33,523 nt of DNA from DASRZM01 sp035686365 (GCA_035686365.1 DASRZM010000072.1:1-33523), one strand, 5' to 3'; positions 1 through 10,425 are shown, counted from the first letter of the stretch. Numbers and translations: made by a program. The notes: a model not told the origin generated them from the letters alone.

Positions 1-912
1 CTAAAGCGCGGTGACCGGGTGGGCGTAGGAGATCGGCGCGGCGGCCGGGTCCTCGAACGTCACCTCTTCCCAGGCGCTGCGGTCGGCCAGCATGGCGCGC
101 AGCAGCTGGTTGTTGAGCGCGTGCCCGGACTTGTAGCCGTAGAAGGCGCCGATCAGGCTGCGCCCGAGCAGGTACAGGTCGCCGATCGCATCCAGGATCT
201 TGTGCTTGACGAACTCGTCCTCGTAGCGCAGGCCGTCCTCGTTGAGGATGCGGTAATCGTCCAGGACGATGGCGTTGTCCATGGAGCCGCCCATCGCCAG
301 GTTGCGCTCGCGCAGCATTTCGATGTCGCGCATGAAGCCGAAGGTGCGCGCGCGGCTGACTTCCTTGACGAACGAGGTGGTGGAGAAATCGATCTCGGCG
401 CTGGAGACCGTCTTGTCGAACGCCGGGTGGTCGAAGTCGATGGTGAAACCGACCTTGAAGCCGTCGAAGGGCTCGAAGCGGGCCCACTTGTCGCCGTCCT
501 TGACGGTGACCGGGCGCTTGATGCGGATGAAGCGCTTGGACGCGTTCTGCTCCTGGATGCCCGCCGACTGCAGCAGGAATACGAACGGGCCGGCCGAGCC
601 GTCCATGATCGGCACCTCGGCCGCGGACAGGTCGATGTAGGCGTTGTCGATGCCCAGCCCGGCCATGGCCGAGAGCAGGTGCTCGACGGTGGCCACGCGC
701 ACGCCCTCGTGCACCAGCGTGGTCGACATCAGGGTATCGCCCACGCATTGGGCGCACGCGGGCACGTCCACCGGGACCGGCAGGTCCACGCGGCGGAAAA
801 TGATGCCGGTGTCCGGCGCTGCCGGACGCAGCGTCATGTACACCTTCTCGCCCGAGTGCATCCCCACCCCGGTGGCGCGGATCACGTTACGCAGCGTGCG
901 CTGTTTGATCAT
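1..912 (-). CDS. lpxC: UDP-3-O-acyl-N-acetylglucosamine deacetylase LpxC
   Basis: LpxC is the zinc-dependent cytosolic enzyme of the first committed step of lipid A synthesis: it removes the acetyl group from UDP-3-O-acyl-GlcNAc. The 303-residue protein is complete, with TAG at positions 1-3 and ATG at 910-912. The zinc ligands are visible as H78 (in TVEHLLSA), H237 and D241 (in KHKILDAIGD), and the general-base histidine H264 is in KSGHALNN. Length and residue numbering match the Escherichia coli enzyme almost one to one. It is the last gene of the dcw cluster, 370 bases after ftsZ, the same place as in E. coli and Pseudomonas. The AT-rich spacer upstream suggests its own promoter. Identity is very secure. 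Confidence 0.98.
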   Translation of the reverse strand: MIKQRTLRNVIRATGVGMHSGEKVYMTLRPAAPDTGIIFRRVDLPVPVDVPACAQCVGDTLMSTTLVHEGVRVATVEHLLSAMAGLGIDNAYIDLSAAEVPIMDGSAGPFVFLLQSAGIQEQNASKRFIRIKRPVTVKDGDKWARFEPFDGFKVGFTIDFDHPAFDKTVSSAEIDFSTTSFVKEVSRARTFGFMRDIEMLRERNLAMGGSMDNAIVLDDYRILNEDGLRYEDEFVKHKILDAIGDLYLLGRSLIGAFYGYKSGHALNNQLLRAMLADRSAWEEVTFEDPAAAPISYAHPVTAL

Positions 913-1019
913 GTGTTGTTATTACGCCTGGACGAACTCGGGAGCGGGAACCGGCACCCGGAAACTGGAAACGGAAACACGACAGCACCGCCACAAGGCG
1001 CGGCGCGTGCAATCGAACC

Positions 1020-1120
1020 AAACCCGGCGCAGGTTAGCACACGGTTTCTTCACAACAAACCTGAAAACCACGGTTTTGTAGCATTTACGCAACATGTCGG
1101 GACACACGGTTTGGTTGGTC
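1020..1120 (-). promoter_or_regulatory. AT-rich lpxC upstream region with three CACGGTTT repeats
   Basis: This is the only AT-rich part of the 370-base ftsZ-lpxC gap, so it probably carries the lpxC promoter. Plus-strand CACGGTTT (AAACCGTG in the lpxC sense) occurs three times, at 1040-1047, 1069-1076 and 1105-1112. Reading toward lpxC, an extended -10-like TGCTACAAA and a TTGTTG / 16 bp / TAACCT pair are both plausible promoters, and neither is a strong match. The octamer copies overlap these candidates, as an operator would. No regulator is assigned; this is a pattern seen in sequence only. Confidence 0.4.
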
Positions 1121-1204
1121 TTCAGCGATGTGTCGATGGCGCGCGAACCCATGAACGGGTTCCGAGGTTCCGTTTCCCGGCGCCAACAGGCGGGAGTCCG
1201 CCCT

Positions 1205-1236
1205 CCGCGCACGGGCCGGGCCGGGCCCGTGCGCGG
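1205..1236 (-). terminator. Strong GC hairpin after ftsZ
   Basis: A perfect 13-bp stem (1205-1217 with 1224-1236) closes a 6-base loop about 50 bases downstream of the ftsZ stop. No run of T follows on either strand, so it is not a canonical intrinsic terminator. It could end or stabilise the ftsZ transcript. A second GC-rich palindrome lies at about 1248-1270, nearer the ftsZ stop. Confidence 0.45.
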
Positions 1237-1282
1237 ACTGGTCGAGCGCACCCGCGGGCCGCGGGCGCGGTCTTCGGGCGCT

Positions 1283-2458
1283 TCAGTCCGCCTGCCGGCG
1301 CAGGAAGGCGGGGATGTCCAGGTAGTCCGACCGCGTTTCGCACGGGGACGGGCGCTCCTCGGGGGCCGGGCGTCCGGCGCCACTGGCCGCCGCGGTGCCC
1401 ACCGGCATGGCGCCGAAGTCCGCCTGCCCGGTGGTGCCGGTGCGCACCAGCTTGACCGGCCGTTGCTCGATCTGCTCGCCGCGCACCGGCTGGCGCGCCG
1501 ACGCCCGGTTCAGGCCGGTGGCGACCACCGTCACCCGCACGTCGTCCTTCATCTCCGGATCGAGCACCGTGCCGATCACCACCGTGGCATCCTCGGAGGA
1601 GAACTCCTCGATGGTGCGGCCGACCTCGTCGAACTCGCGCATGGTGAAGTCCGGGCCGGCGGTGATGTTGACCAGGATGCCGCAGGCGCCGGCCAGGTTG
1701 ATGTCGTCCAGCAGCGGATTGCTGATCGCCGCCTCGGCTGCCGACATGGCCCGGTCCTCGCCGCGGGCCTGGCCGGAGCCCATCATGGCCATGCCCATCT
1801 CGCTCATGACCGTGCGCACGTCGGCGAAGTCCACGTTGATCAGGCCCGGGCGCACGATCAGGTCGGCGATGCCCTGCACCGCCCCGAGCAGCACGTCGTT
1901 GGCGGCCCGGAAGGCCTGGATCATCGTCGCTTCGCGGCCGAGCACGGTGATCAGCTTCTCGTTGGGGATCGTGATCAGGCTGTCGCAGTGGTGCGAAAGC
2001 TCCTCGATCCCCTTGAGTGCGACCTGCATGCGCCGACGCCCCTCGAACGGGAACGGTTTGGTGACCACCGCCACCGTCAGCACACCCATCTCCTTGGCCA
2101 GCTGCGCCACCACCGGCGCCGCGCCGGTGCCGGTGCCGCCGCCCATGCCGGCGGTGATGAACACCATGTCGGCACCGTCGAGCGAATCGACGATGCGCTC
2201 GCGGTCCTCCAGCGCGGCCTGGCGGCCGACCTCGGGGTTGGCTCCGGCGCCCAGCCCCTTGGTCACGTGCTCGCCCAGCTGGAGCAGGTATTTCGCGCCG
2301 ACGTTCTTGATCGCCTGCGCATCGGTGTTGGCGCAGATGAACTCCACGCCCTCGACGTTTGAATTGACCATGTGGGCCACGGCGTTGCCGCCGCCCCCGC
2401 CCACGCCGATCACCTTGATCACGGCGTTCGGCGCCATTTTCTCGACCAGATCGAACAT
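1283..2458 (-). CDS. ftsZ: Cell division GTPase FtsZ
   Basis: FtsZ is the tubulin-like GTPase that polymerises into the Z ring and recruits the division machinery. The protein has 391 residues. It shows the N-terminal glycine-rich nucleotide loop (GVGGGGGNAV near residue 18), the tubulin signature GGGTGTG at 106-112, and the T7 catalytic loop NVDFADVR at 208-215. The C-terminal tail DYLDIPAFLRRQ binds FtsA and other partners. The frame stays open upstream to 2563, but those codons come from a repeat. The start at 2458 is chosen because a GAGGAG ribosome-binding site lies about 8 bases upstream and the family begins with MF(D/E)L. Unlike the coupled genes before it, ftsZ is separated from ftsA by 192 bases, so it has independent translation initiation. 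Confidence 0.98.
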   Translation of the reverse strand: MFDLVEKMAPNAVIKVIGVGGGGGNAVAHMVNSNVEGVEFICANTDAQAIKNVGAKYLLQLGEHVTKGLGAGANPEVGRQAALEDRERIVDSLDGADMVFITAGMGGGTGTGAAPVVAQLAKEMGVLTVAVVTKPFPFEGRRRMQVALKGIEELSHHCDSLITIPNEKLITVLGREATMIQAFRAANDVLLGAVQGIADLIVRPGLINVDFADVRTVMSEMGMAMMGSGQARGEDRAMSAAEAAISNPLLDDINLAGACGILVNITAGPDFTMREFDEVGRTIEEFSSEDATVVIGTVLDPEMKDDVRVTVVATGLNRASARQPVRGEQIEQRPVKLVRTGTTGQADFGAMPVGTAAASGAGRPAPEERPSPCETRSDYLDIPAFLRRQAD

Positions 2459-2517
2459 CTCCACGTCCTCCTCAAGTTTCCGGGTGGCTGGCTCGCGCCC
2501 CGGAAGGCCCGTAACAG

Positions 2518-2624
2518 CCCCCCTCCCTCCGGGAGAGGGGTTGGGGTGAGGGTCCGGGCTCACTGGAGCGTCCCGCTCCGAGCCGGACCCTCACCCCCCG
2601 CCCCTCTCCGGGGGGGAGAGGGGA
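2518..2624. repeat. Long imperfect inverted repeat between ftsA and ftsZ
   Basis: The arms at about 2518-2560 and 2581-2624 pair over most of their length. The paired blocks are the CCCTCTCC/GGAGAGGG-type ends, then GGGTGAGGGTCCGG with CCGGACCCTCACCC, then an inner GGAGCG/CGCTCC hairpin. The predicted RNA would be a very stable stem of about 45 bp in the 192-base leader of ftsZ, on the ftsA-ftsZ transcript. Similar CCCTCTCC...GGTGAGGGT repeats are, from memory, common in Xanthomonadaceae genomes, so this is probably a dispersed element. Its effect on ftsZ expression is unknown. Confidence 0.8.
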
Positions 2625-2650
2625 GAAACACGAATGCGCGCCGAGCTCCA

Positions 2651-3886
2651 TCAGAACTCCCCGCGATACCAGTTCTTCAGCCGCGACCAGAACGCGCCCG
2701 CGCGCCCGGGCGGCGCCAGCGGCCGCCGCGGCGACTCGATCTGCGCGCCCCACAGCAGCAGCCCCACGCCGGTGGCGTGCACCGGATTGCCGACCACCTC
2801 GCCCAGGCCGGTCACGTACTGCGGAATGCCCACGCGCACGGGCATGTGCAGCATCTCCTCGGCCAGCTCGGTGACCCCTTCCATGCGCGCGGCGCCGCCG
2901 GTCAGCACCAGGCCGGCGCGCACCAGTTCCTCGAAGCCGGAGCGGCGCAGCTCGGCCTGGACCATCTCGAAGATCTCCTCGTAGCGGTTCTGCACCGCCT
3001 CGGCCAGCGCCTGCCGCGCCAGCCGCCGCGGCGGCCGTTCGCCCACGCTGGGCACCTGGATGCTCTCCTCGGCGGTGGCCAGCTGCGCCAGCGCACAGGC
3101 GTAGCGCACCTTGATCTCCTCGGCGTGCGGCGTGGGCGTGCGCAGCAGGTGGGCGATGTCGTTGGTGACCTGGTCGCCGGCGATCGGCAGCGAGGCGGTA
3201 TGCCGGATGAAGCCCTGCGCGAACACCGCGATGTCGGTGGTGCCGGCACCGATGTCCACCAGCGCCACGCCCAGCTCCTTTTCGTCGGCAGTCAGCACCG
3301 ACTGGCTGGAGGCCAGCGAGGACAGGATCAGGTCGTCCACCTGCAGCCCGCAGCGGTTGACGCACTTGCTGATGTTGGCGGCCGCCGATTGCGCCCCGAC
3401 CACGAGGTGCGCGCGCACTTCCAGGCGCACGCCGGACATGCCCACCGGGTTGCGGATGCCTTCCTGCGAGTTGTCGATCATGTATTCCTGCGGGATCGCA
3501 TGCAGGATGTTCTGGTCCGAGGGAATCGCCACCGCCTTGGCGGCATCGAGCACCCGCTCCATGTCGGCGTAGCTGACCTCGCCATCGCGGATGGGCACGA
3601 TGCCGGGGGAGTTCCGGCACTGGGTATGGCTGCCGGAGATCGACGCGTACACGCTGCGGATCTCGCAACCTGCCATCAGTTCGGCTTCCTCGATCGCGCG
3701 CTGGATCGAGTTGACGGTGGACTCGATGTCCACGACCACGCCGCGCTTCATGCCGTGGGAGGCGTGGGAGCCGATGCCGATGACCTCGATCGCCTCCCCG
3801 GGCGTGTGCTCGCCGACCAGGGCCACCACCTTGGAGGTGCCCACGTCGAGGCCGACGATCAGCGATTTGTCGCCTTTGCGATTCAT
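2651..3886 (-). CDS. ftsA: Cell division protein FtsA
   Basis: FtsA is the actin-like ATPase that tethers FtsZ to the inner membrane and signals to the later division proteins. The 411-residue product starts with the actin-type phosphate loop GLDVGTSKV at about residue 12. It carries the second phosphate motif DIGAGTTDIAVF and the adenosine motif LTGGAARMEG, and ends in the amphipathic membrane-targeting helix SRLKNWYRGEF. The start ATG overlaps the ftsQ stop as ATGA at 3883-3886, which suggests coupled translation. After its stop comes the repeat-filled leader of ftsZ. Length and motifs are normal for a gammaproteobacterial FtsA. Confidence 0.98.
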   Translation of the reverse strand: MNRKGDKSLIVGLDVGTSKVVALVGEHTPGEAIEVIGIGSHASHGMKRGVVVDIESTVNSIQRAIEEAELMAGCEIRSVYASISGSHTQCRNSPGIVPIRDGEVSYADMERVLDAAKAVAIPSDQNILHAIPQEYMIDNSQEGIRNPVGMSGVRLEVRAHLVVGAQSAAANISKCVNRCGLQVDDLILSSLASSQSVLTADEKELGVALVDIGAGTTDIAVFAQGFIRHTASLPIAGDQVTNDIAHLLRTPTPHAEEIKVRYACALAQLATAEESIQVPSVGERPPRRLARQALAEAVQNRYEEIFEMVQAELRRSGFEELVRAGLVLTGGAARMEGVTELAEEMLHMPVRVGIPQYVTGLGEVVGNPVHATGVGLLLWGAQIESPRRPLAPPGRAGAFWSRLKNWYRGEF

Positions 3887-4632
3887 GAGTCTGCGTCTTG
3901 GGTTCCGTTGTCGGCCGCCTCGCCGGGGCTGGCCCAGCGGATCGCGAAGCCGTTGGTGTAGCGGAGGTCTGCGCGCAGCAGCGGACGCTGCTCGCTGGCC
4001 AGAATCTGCGGAATGCTGCGGGCGAAGCGCGCCAGGCGCGCCTGCGGCGCCGCGCGCCCGAGCAGCACCGTGGCGCCCTCGTCCAGGTGCAGCGCATAGC
4101 TGCCGCGGCGCGAGAGCCCCAGTCCGGTCGGGCGCAGACCGGTGCCGGCCAGGCGCTGCTCGGCATCGCGGAACAGCGCAAGGACCTCTCCGGCACGGCC
4201 TTCGGGGCCCTGCAACGCGGGGATGCCCTGCACCTGCGCGGCGCCCGGGGCCAGGAACAGTTCGCCGCGCTCGGACAGCAACCGGTCCTCGCCCCAGCGG
4301 GCGACCGCGCGGTGCTCGCGCACGATCACCTCGAGCGTGTCGGGCCAGTGCTTGCGCACCTGGACGTCGGCCACCCAGGGCAGTTGCGACACGGCCGTGC
4401 GGATCGCCTCCAGGTCGACCGCGAAGAAGCCGCGCGGCGCATGCGGCGCCATCGCCGCGCGCACCTGCTCGGCATTGACGCGCTCGAACTCGGCGGTCAG
4501 CGTCAGGCGCCGCAACGGCCAGCTCTGGGCGGCGAACCAGCCGTTGAGCACGCCCACCACCGGCAGCGCCATCAGCGTGAGCGCCAGCACCCAGGCGACC
4601 ACGCGCACGGCCACGTGCATGGGCGCGCTCAT
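3883..4632 (-). CDS. ftsQ: Cell division protein FtsQ
   Basis: FtsQ is a bitopic divisome protein that links FtsB/FtsL to the rest of the machinery. The 249-residue product has a short cytoplasmic start, one membrane segment at about residues 7-29, then a POTRA domain (from LRRLTLTAEFERVNAEQ to VQVRKHWPDTLEVIVRE) and the beta domain (HRAVARWGEDRLLSERGELF onward). The frame is open far upstream inside ddlB, but the ATG at 4632 is chosen because it forms an ATGA overlap with the ddlB stop (4629-4631) and fits the family length. A second in-frame ATG lies four codons later. It sits in the canonical ddlB-ftsQ-ftsA order. Confidence 0.96.
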   Translation of the reverse strand: MSAPMHVAVRVVAWVLALTLMALPVVGVLNGWFAAQSWPLRRLTLTAEFERVNAEQVRAAMAPHAPRGFFAVDLEAIRTAVSQLPWVADVQVRKHWPDTLEVIVREHRAVARWGEDRLLSERGELFLAPGAAQVQGIPALQGPEGRAGEVLALFRDAEQRLAGTGLRPTGLGLSRRGSYALHLDEGATVLLGRAAPQARLARFARSIPQILASEQRPLLRADLRYTNGFAIRWASPGEAADNGTQDADS

Positions 4633-5560
4633 GCGTCCTCCCCGCCGAGCGTCAGCTCGAGGATGCGCCAGCACAGGGCGGCGTAATCCATGCCGCGCGC
4701 AGCGGCCGCCTTGGGCACCAGCGAGTGGCCGGTCATCCCCGGAGCGGTGTTGACCTCCAGCAGCCAGAAGGCGCCGTCGGCATCGCGCATCAGGTCGACC
4801 CGGCCCCAGCCGCCGGCGCCGACCGCGTCGAAGGCGTCCAGAGCCAGCGCCCGCAGGCGCATTTCGTCGTCCCCCTCCAGGCCCGGGCACAGGTAGCCGG
4901 TGTCCTCGGCCTCGTACTTGGCGTGGTAGTCGTAGTACTCGCCGGCCGGCACGATGCGGATGCTGGGCAGCGTTTCGCGGCCGACGATGGCGACCGTCAG
5001 CTCCTGCCCCTGGACCAGCCGCTCGATGACCAGCTCGCCGTCGTAGCGCGAGGCCAGCGCAACCGCCGCGTCGATGTCGCTGCGCTCGAACACGCGCGAG
5101 ACGCCGACGCTGGAACCCTCGCGCGAGGGCTTGACGACGACCGGCAACTCCAGCGCCGCGATCGCGGCAGCGACGTCTTCGCCGGGATGGAATACCGCGT
5201 ACGGTGGCGTCGGCAGGCTGCGGGCGGCAAACAGCAGCTTGCTGCGGACCTTGTCCATCGACAGGGCCGAGCCCAGTACGCCCGATCCGGTGTACGGCAC
5301 GCCGAAGGCCTGCATCGCGCCCTGCAGCACGCCGTCCTCGCCGCCGCGACCGTGCAGCACGTTGAACACGCGGTCGACGCGGCCAGCGGAAACGGCCTCG
5401 ATCAGCGCCGGGATCCCGTCGACGGCAAACGCCTCGATGCCCCGGGAACGCAGGGCCTCCAGGACGCCTCGGCCCGAATCGAGCGAGACCTCGCGCTCGG
5501 TCGAATCCCCGCCCATGGCCACGGCGACGCGGCCGAAGACCATCGGATCGGCGAGGCGGC

Positions 5561-5564
<4 letters not shown>
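4629..5564 (-). CDS. ddlB: D-alanine--D-alanine ligase
   Basis: This ATP-grasp enzyme joins two D-alanines into the dipeptide that MurF adds to the peptidoglycan precursor. The 311-residue product opens with AVAMGGDSTEREVSLDSG, the family N-terminal motif. It has the ATP-binding stretch VVKPSREGSSVGVSRV and the metal- and phosphate-binding stretch GRVDLM...LLEVNTAPGMTGHS near the C terminus. The position between murC and ftsQ and the length point to DdlB. The ATG at 5564 overlaps the murC stop as ATGA. Any second ddl copy would lie outside the window. Confidence 0.97.
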
Positions 5565-6984
<1,420 letters not shown>

Positions 6985-6988
<4 letters not shown>

Positions 6989-8061
6989 TGCGCCACCTCC
7001 AGGCAACGCCGGGCGACACGCTCGGCCGCGTCGGGCCGGGCCGCCTCCCGTGCCAGCGTGGCCATCGACAGCAGGCGTTCGCGATCGGGCAGCAGCACGG
7101 CCAGTCGATCGCGCAAGGCATCGGCAAGCTGGCCGGACTCGGCGACCAGTTCGGCGGCGCCGCGCTCGACCAGGAAGCGGGCGTTGCCGGTCTGGTGGTC
7201 GTCCACCGCATGTGGAAACGGCACCAGCAGCGCCGCGCAGCCGGCCGCGGCCAGCTCCGCCAGCGTCAGCGCGCCGGCCCGGCACAGCACCAGGTCGGCC
7301 CATCCGTAGGCCGCGGCCATGTCCTCCAGGAAAGGCTGCACGTCGGCCTGGAAGCCGGCGCCGGCATAGGCGGCCCGGGTCGCCTCCAGGTGGCGCGCAC
7401 CGCACTGGTGGCGCACCTGCACCGCAAAGCCCAGACCGGACAGGACCTGCGGCACGGCCAGATTGAGTGCGCGCGCGCCCTGGCTGCCTCCCAGCACCAG
7501 CAGCCGCGGCGCATCGGTGCGTCCGGCCATGCGCTGCCGGGGCGGTGCCAGCGCGGCGATCGTGCTGCGCACCGGGTTGCCGACCCACTCGGCGCGGCCG
7601 GCCGGGAACGCGTCCGGGAAGCCCGCCATCACCCGGCACGCCAGCCGTGCCAGCACCCGATTGGTGAAGCCGGGCACGCGGTTCTGTTCGTGGACCAGCA
7701 GCGGCACCCGCGCCAGCCGCGCAGCGACGCCGCCGGGCCCGGCTGCGAAGCCGCCCAAGCTCAGCACGCTGCGGGGCCGATGGCGGCGGATCTGCGCCAG
7801 CGACTGCCGCAGCGCGCGCCACAGCATCAGCGGCGCCTGCAGCCAGCCCAGCGGGCCGCGCCCGCGCAGCGCCGAGACCTCGATCGTTTCCAGCTCGAAC
7901 CCCGCGCGCGGCACCAGCTCGGTCTCCAGCCCGCGCCGCGAACCCAGCCACACCACCGGCACGTCGCGGGCGCGCAGCGCCTGGGCGACCGCGATGCCGG
8001 GGAAGATGTGCCCGCCGGTGCCGCCGGCCAGGATCATCACCGGTGCCGTGGCCGCGTTCAT
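6985..8061 (-). CDS. murG: Lipid II synthase MurG (GlcNAc transferase)
   Basis: MurG is the peripheral inner-membrane glycosyltransferase that adds GlcNAc to lipid I, giving lipid II. The 358-residue product has the N-terminal glycine loop GGTGGH at 13-18, a second glycine loop in LGGSQGARALN, and the UDP-GlcNAc site in RAGALTLAELAAAG. The C-terminal stretch VPFPHAVDDHQTGNA is typical. ATGA overlaps occur at both ends, with ftsW upstream (8058-8061) and murC downstream (6985-6988). The start at 8061 fits both the overlap and family length. Confidence 0.98.
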
Positions 8062-9341
8062 GCCGCCGCTCCCAGCGTCGGCTCGATGCGGCCGCGCCCG
8101 CGCGCGAGCGCTGCCGACGGCAGCGGGCACTCGGCCGGACCGTCCACGGAGTACTGCGGCACCGGATCCTCGCCGCGTGCGCGCGCCGACTGCCGGCCGG
8201 CGCGGTCGATCTCGAAGCTCACCCGCAGCAGCAGCCCGATCCCAGCGCAGGTCATCAGCACGCTGGAGCCGCCCGAGGAAATCAGCGGCAGGGTCAGTCC
8301 CTTGGTCGGCAGCAGTCCGAGGTTGACGCCGATGGAAACCAGCGACTGCAGGCTGATCCACAGCGCAACGCCGAAGGCGCAGAAACCGGCGAAGGCGCGA
8401 CCCATCTCCACCGCGCGCAGTCCCAGCCAGAAGGCGCGCCCGGCGAGCAGCGCGAACAGTGCGATCAGCACGGTCAGTCCGACGAAACCCAGTTCCTCGG
8501 CGATGACCGCCACGATGAAGTCGGTGTGCGCCTCGGGCAGGTAGAAGAGCTTCTGCACGCTGCCGCCCAGGCCCACGCCGAACCACTCGCCGCGACCGAT
8601 CGCGATCAGGGCCTGGGTGAGCTGGAATCCGTCGGCGAAGGGATCGGCCCACGGGTCCAGGAACGAGGTCAGCCGGCGCACGCGGTAGGACTGCGAGAGT
8701 GCCGCCCAGGCCAGCATCGGCACGCCCAGCAGCAGCGGCGCGAACAGGTAGCGCACGCGCACGCCGCCCAGCCACACCATTCCGGCGGTGATCGCGCAGA
8801 TCAGTGCCGCCGAGCCGAAGTCGGGCTGCAGCAGCAGCAACGCGATCAGCCCGGCAGCGATCGCCATGGGCTTGACCAGCCCCCACCAGTGCGACTGCAC
8901 CTGCTCGCGGTAGCGGACCAGGTAGCTGGCCAGCCACACGATCAGCATCAGCTTGACCGCTTCCACGGCCTGGAAGCTGGAAACGCCCAGGTTGATCCAG
9001 CGCTGGGCGCCATTGACCGACTTGCCGATGCCCGGCAGGAACACCGCCAGCAGCAGTGCGAAGCTGGCCAGCAGCATCAGCCGGCTCCAGCGCTCGACCA
9101 CGCGCAGCTCCATGCGCGCCAGCAGCAGGCCCAGCACCGCGCCGGCAACCACGAAGACCACGTGCCGGACCAGGAAATACAGGGGCGATACGTCCATGCC
9201 CTCGGCGATCGCGATCGAACTCGAAGCGACCATGACGATGCCGAAGCAGGCCAGCGCCAGGCCCGTGCCGAGCACGATGCGGTCGTAGCGGCCGCCGATC
9301 TCCTCGAGCCGTCGTGCCTGGGTGGCGAGGCGTCCGAACAC
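8058..9341 (-). CDS. ftsW: Peptidoglycan glycosyltransferase FtsW
   Basis: FtsW is the SEDS-family polytopic glycosyltransferase that polymerises lipid II at the septum with FtsI. The 427-residue product has about ten hydrophobic segments, the motif PGIGKSVNGAQRWI, the loop FAVNLGLLPTKGLTLPLISSGGSS-type region (here beginning NLGLLPTKGLTLP), and a soluble C-terminal tail. The start is a GTG at 9339-9341, one base after the mraY stop (9343-9345). No later ATG gives a full first membrane segment. In E. coli murD lies between mraY and ftsW; here the two genes abut directly. Confidence 0.96.
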   Translation of the reverse strand: MFGRLATQARRLEEIGGRYDRIVLGTGLALACFGIVMVASSSIAIAEGMDVSPLYFLVRHVVFVVAGAVLGLLLARMELRVVERWSRLMLLASFALLLAVFLPGIGKSVNGAQRWINLGVSSFQAVEAVKLMLIVWLASYLVRYREQVQSHWWGLVKPMAIAAGLIALLLLQPDFGSAALICAITAGMVWLGGVRVRYLFAPLLLGVPMLAWAALSQSYRVRRLTSFLDPWADPFADGFQLTQALIAIGRGEWFGVGLGGSVQKLFYLPEAHTDFIVAVIAEELGFVGLTVLIALFALLAGRAFWLGLRAVEMGRAFAGFCAFGVALWISLQSLVSIGVNLGLLPTKGLTLPLISSGGSSVLMTCAGIGLLLRVSFEIDRAGRQSARARGEDPVPQYSVDGPAECPLPSAALARGRGRIEPTLGAAA

Positions 9342-9342
9342 G

Positions 9343-10425
9343 TCAGCGCACCTTCAAGGTGGCGAGGCCGCACAGGACCAGGATCACCGTGATGATCCAG
9401 AAGCGCACGATCACGCGCGGCTCGGGCCATCCCTTGAGTTCGTAGTGGTGGTGCAACGGCGCCATCTTGAAGATGCGGCGGCCGGTGAGCTTGTAGCTGG
9501 CCACCTGCAGCATCACCGAGACGGTCTCGACCACGAACACGCCTCCCATGATCACCAGCACCAGTTCCTGCCGGACGACCACGGCGATGGCGCCCAGCGC
9601 GGCGCCCAGCGCCAGCGCGCCGACATCGCCCATGAACACCGTGGCCGGATAGGTGTTGAACCACAGGAAGCCCAGTCCGGCGCCGGCGATCGCCGCGCAC
9701 ACGATGGCGAGCTCGCCGGCACCAGGGATCGAGGGGATCTGCAGGTACTGCGAGAACACGGCATGCCCGGTGGCGTACGCGAAGATGCCCAGTGCACCGG
9801 CGACCAGCACCGTGGGCATGATGGCCAGGCCGTCCAGGCCGTCGGTGAGGTTGACCGCGTTGGAGAAGCCCACGATCCACAAGTAGGCGATCGCCACGAA
9901 ACCCACGCCCAGCGGCAGCGCGACCTGCTTGAAGAAGGGCACGTGGAATGCGGTGGCGGCCGGCACCTCGGCGCTCAGGTACAGCGCGATGCCCGCGCCC
10001 AGCCCCAGCAGCGACTGCCACAGGTACTTCCAGCGCGCCGGCAGGCCGTTGGGGTCGCGGCGCACGATCTTGCGGTAGTCGTCGACGAAGCCGATGGTGC
10101 CGAAACCCAGCAGCACCAGCAGCACGACCCAGACATAGCGGTTGGACAGGTCCGCCCACAGCAGCGTGGCCAGGCCCACGGCCAGCAGGATCAGCGCCCC
10201 GCCCATGGTCGGCGTACCGGCCTTGCTGAAATGGGTCTCCGGGCCGTCGCTGCGGATCGGCTGGCCGCCCTTGTAGCGCGCCAGCCGGCGGATGACCGCC
10301 GGTCCGAACACGAAACTCACCAGCAGGGCCGTGAGCGTGCCCAGGATCGCGCGCAGGGTGATGTAGCCGAACACCGAGAAGAACGAGTCGTACTGTTCGA
10401 GCCAGCGCGCCAGTTCAAGCAGCAT
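9343..10425 (-). CDS. mraY: Phospho-MurNAc-pentapeptide transferase MraY
   Basis: MraY transfers phospho-MurNAc-pentapeptide to undecaprenyl phosphate, making lipid I at the inner membrane. The product is 360 residues, exactly the usual size, with ten predicted membrane helices. The catalytic acidic pair D115-D116 (FVDDYRK), the motif NLTDGLDGL at 192-200 and the HHHYELKGWPE loop near the C terminus are all visible. The ATG at 10425 is chosen from family length and the N-terminal MLLELARWLEQ. It overlaps the 3' end of murF by 11 bases. The gene is followed immediately by ftsW, with murD missing. Confidence 0.98.
   Translation of the reverse strand: MLLELARWLEQYDSFFSVFGYITLRAILGTLTALLVSFVFGPAVIRRLARYKGGQPIRSDGPETHFSKAGTPTMGGALILLAVGLATLLWADLSNRYVWVVLLVLLGFGTIGFVDDYRKIVRRDPNGLPARWKYLWQSLLGLGAGIALYLSAEVPAATAFHVPFFKQVALPLGVGFVAIAYLWIVGFSNAVNLTDGLDGLAIMPTVLVAGALGIFAYATGHAVFSQYLQIPSIPGAGELAIVCAAIAGAGLGFLWFNTYPATVFMGDVGALALGAALGAIAVVVRQELVLVIMGGVFVVETVSVMLQVASYKLTGRRIFKMAPLHHHYELKGWPEPRVIVRFWIITVILVLCGLATLKVR

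Noticed and set aside
19..1455. Long plus-strand open frame opposite lpxC and into the ftsZ gap
   Set aside because: It is antisense to a certain gene, has no recognisable domain, and is rich in Arg/Ala/Gly/Val as expected from GC-rich DNA read backwards.
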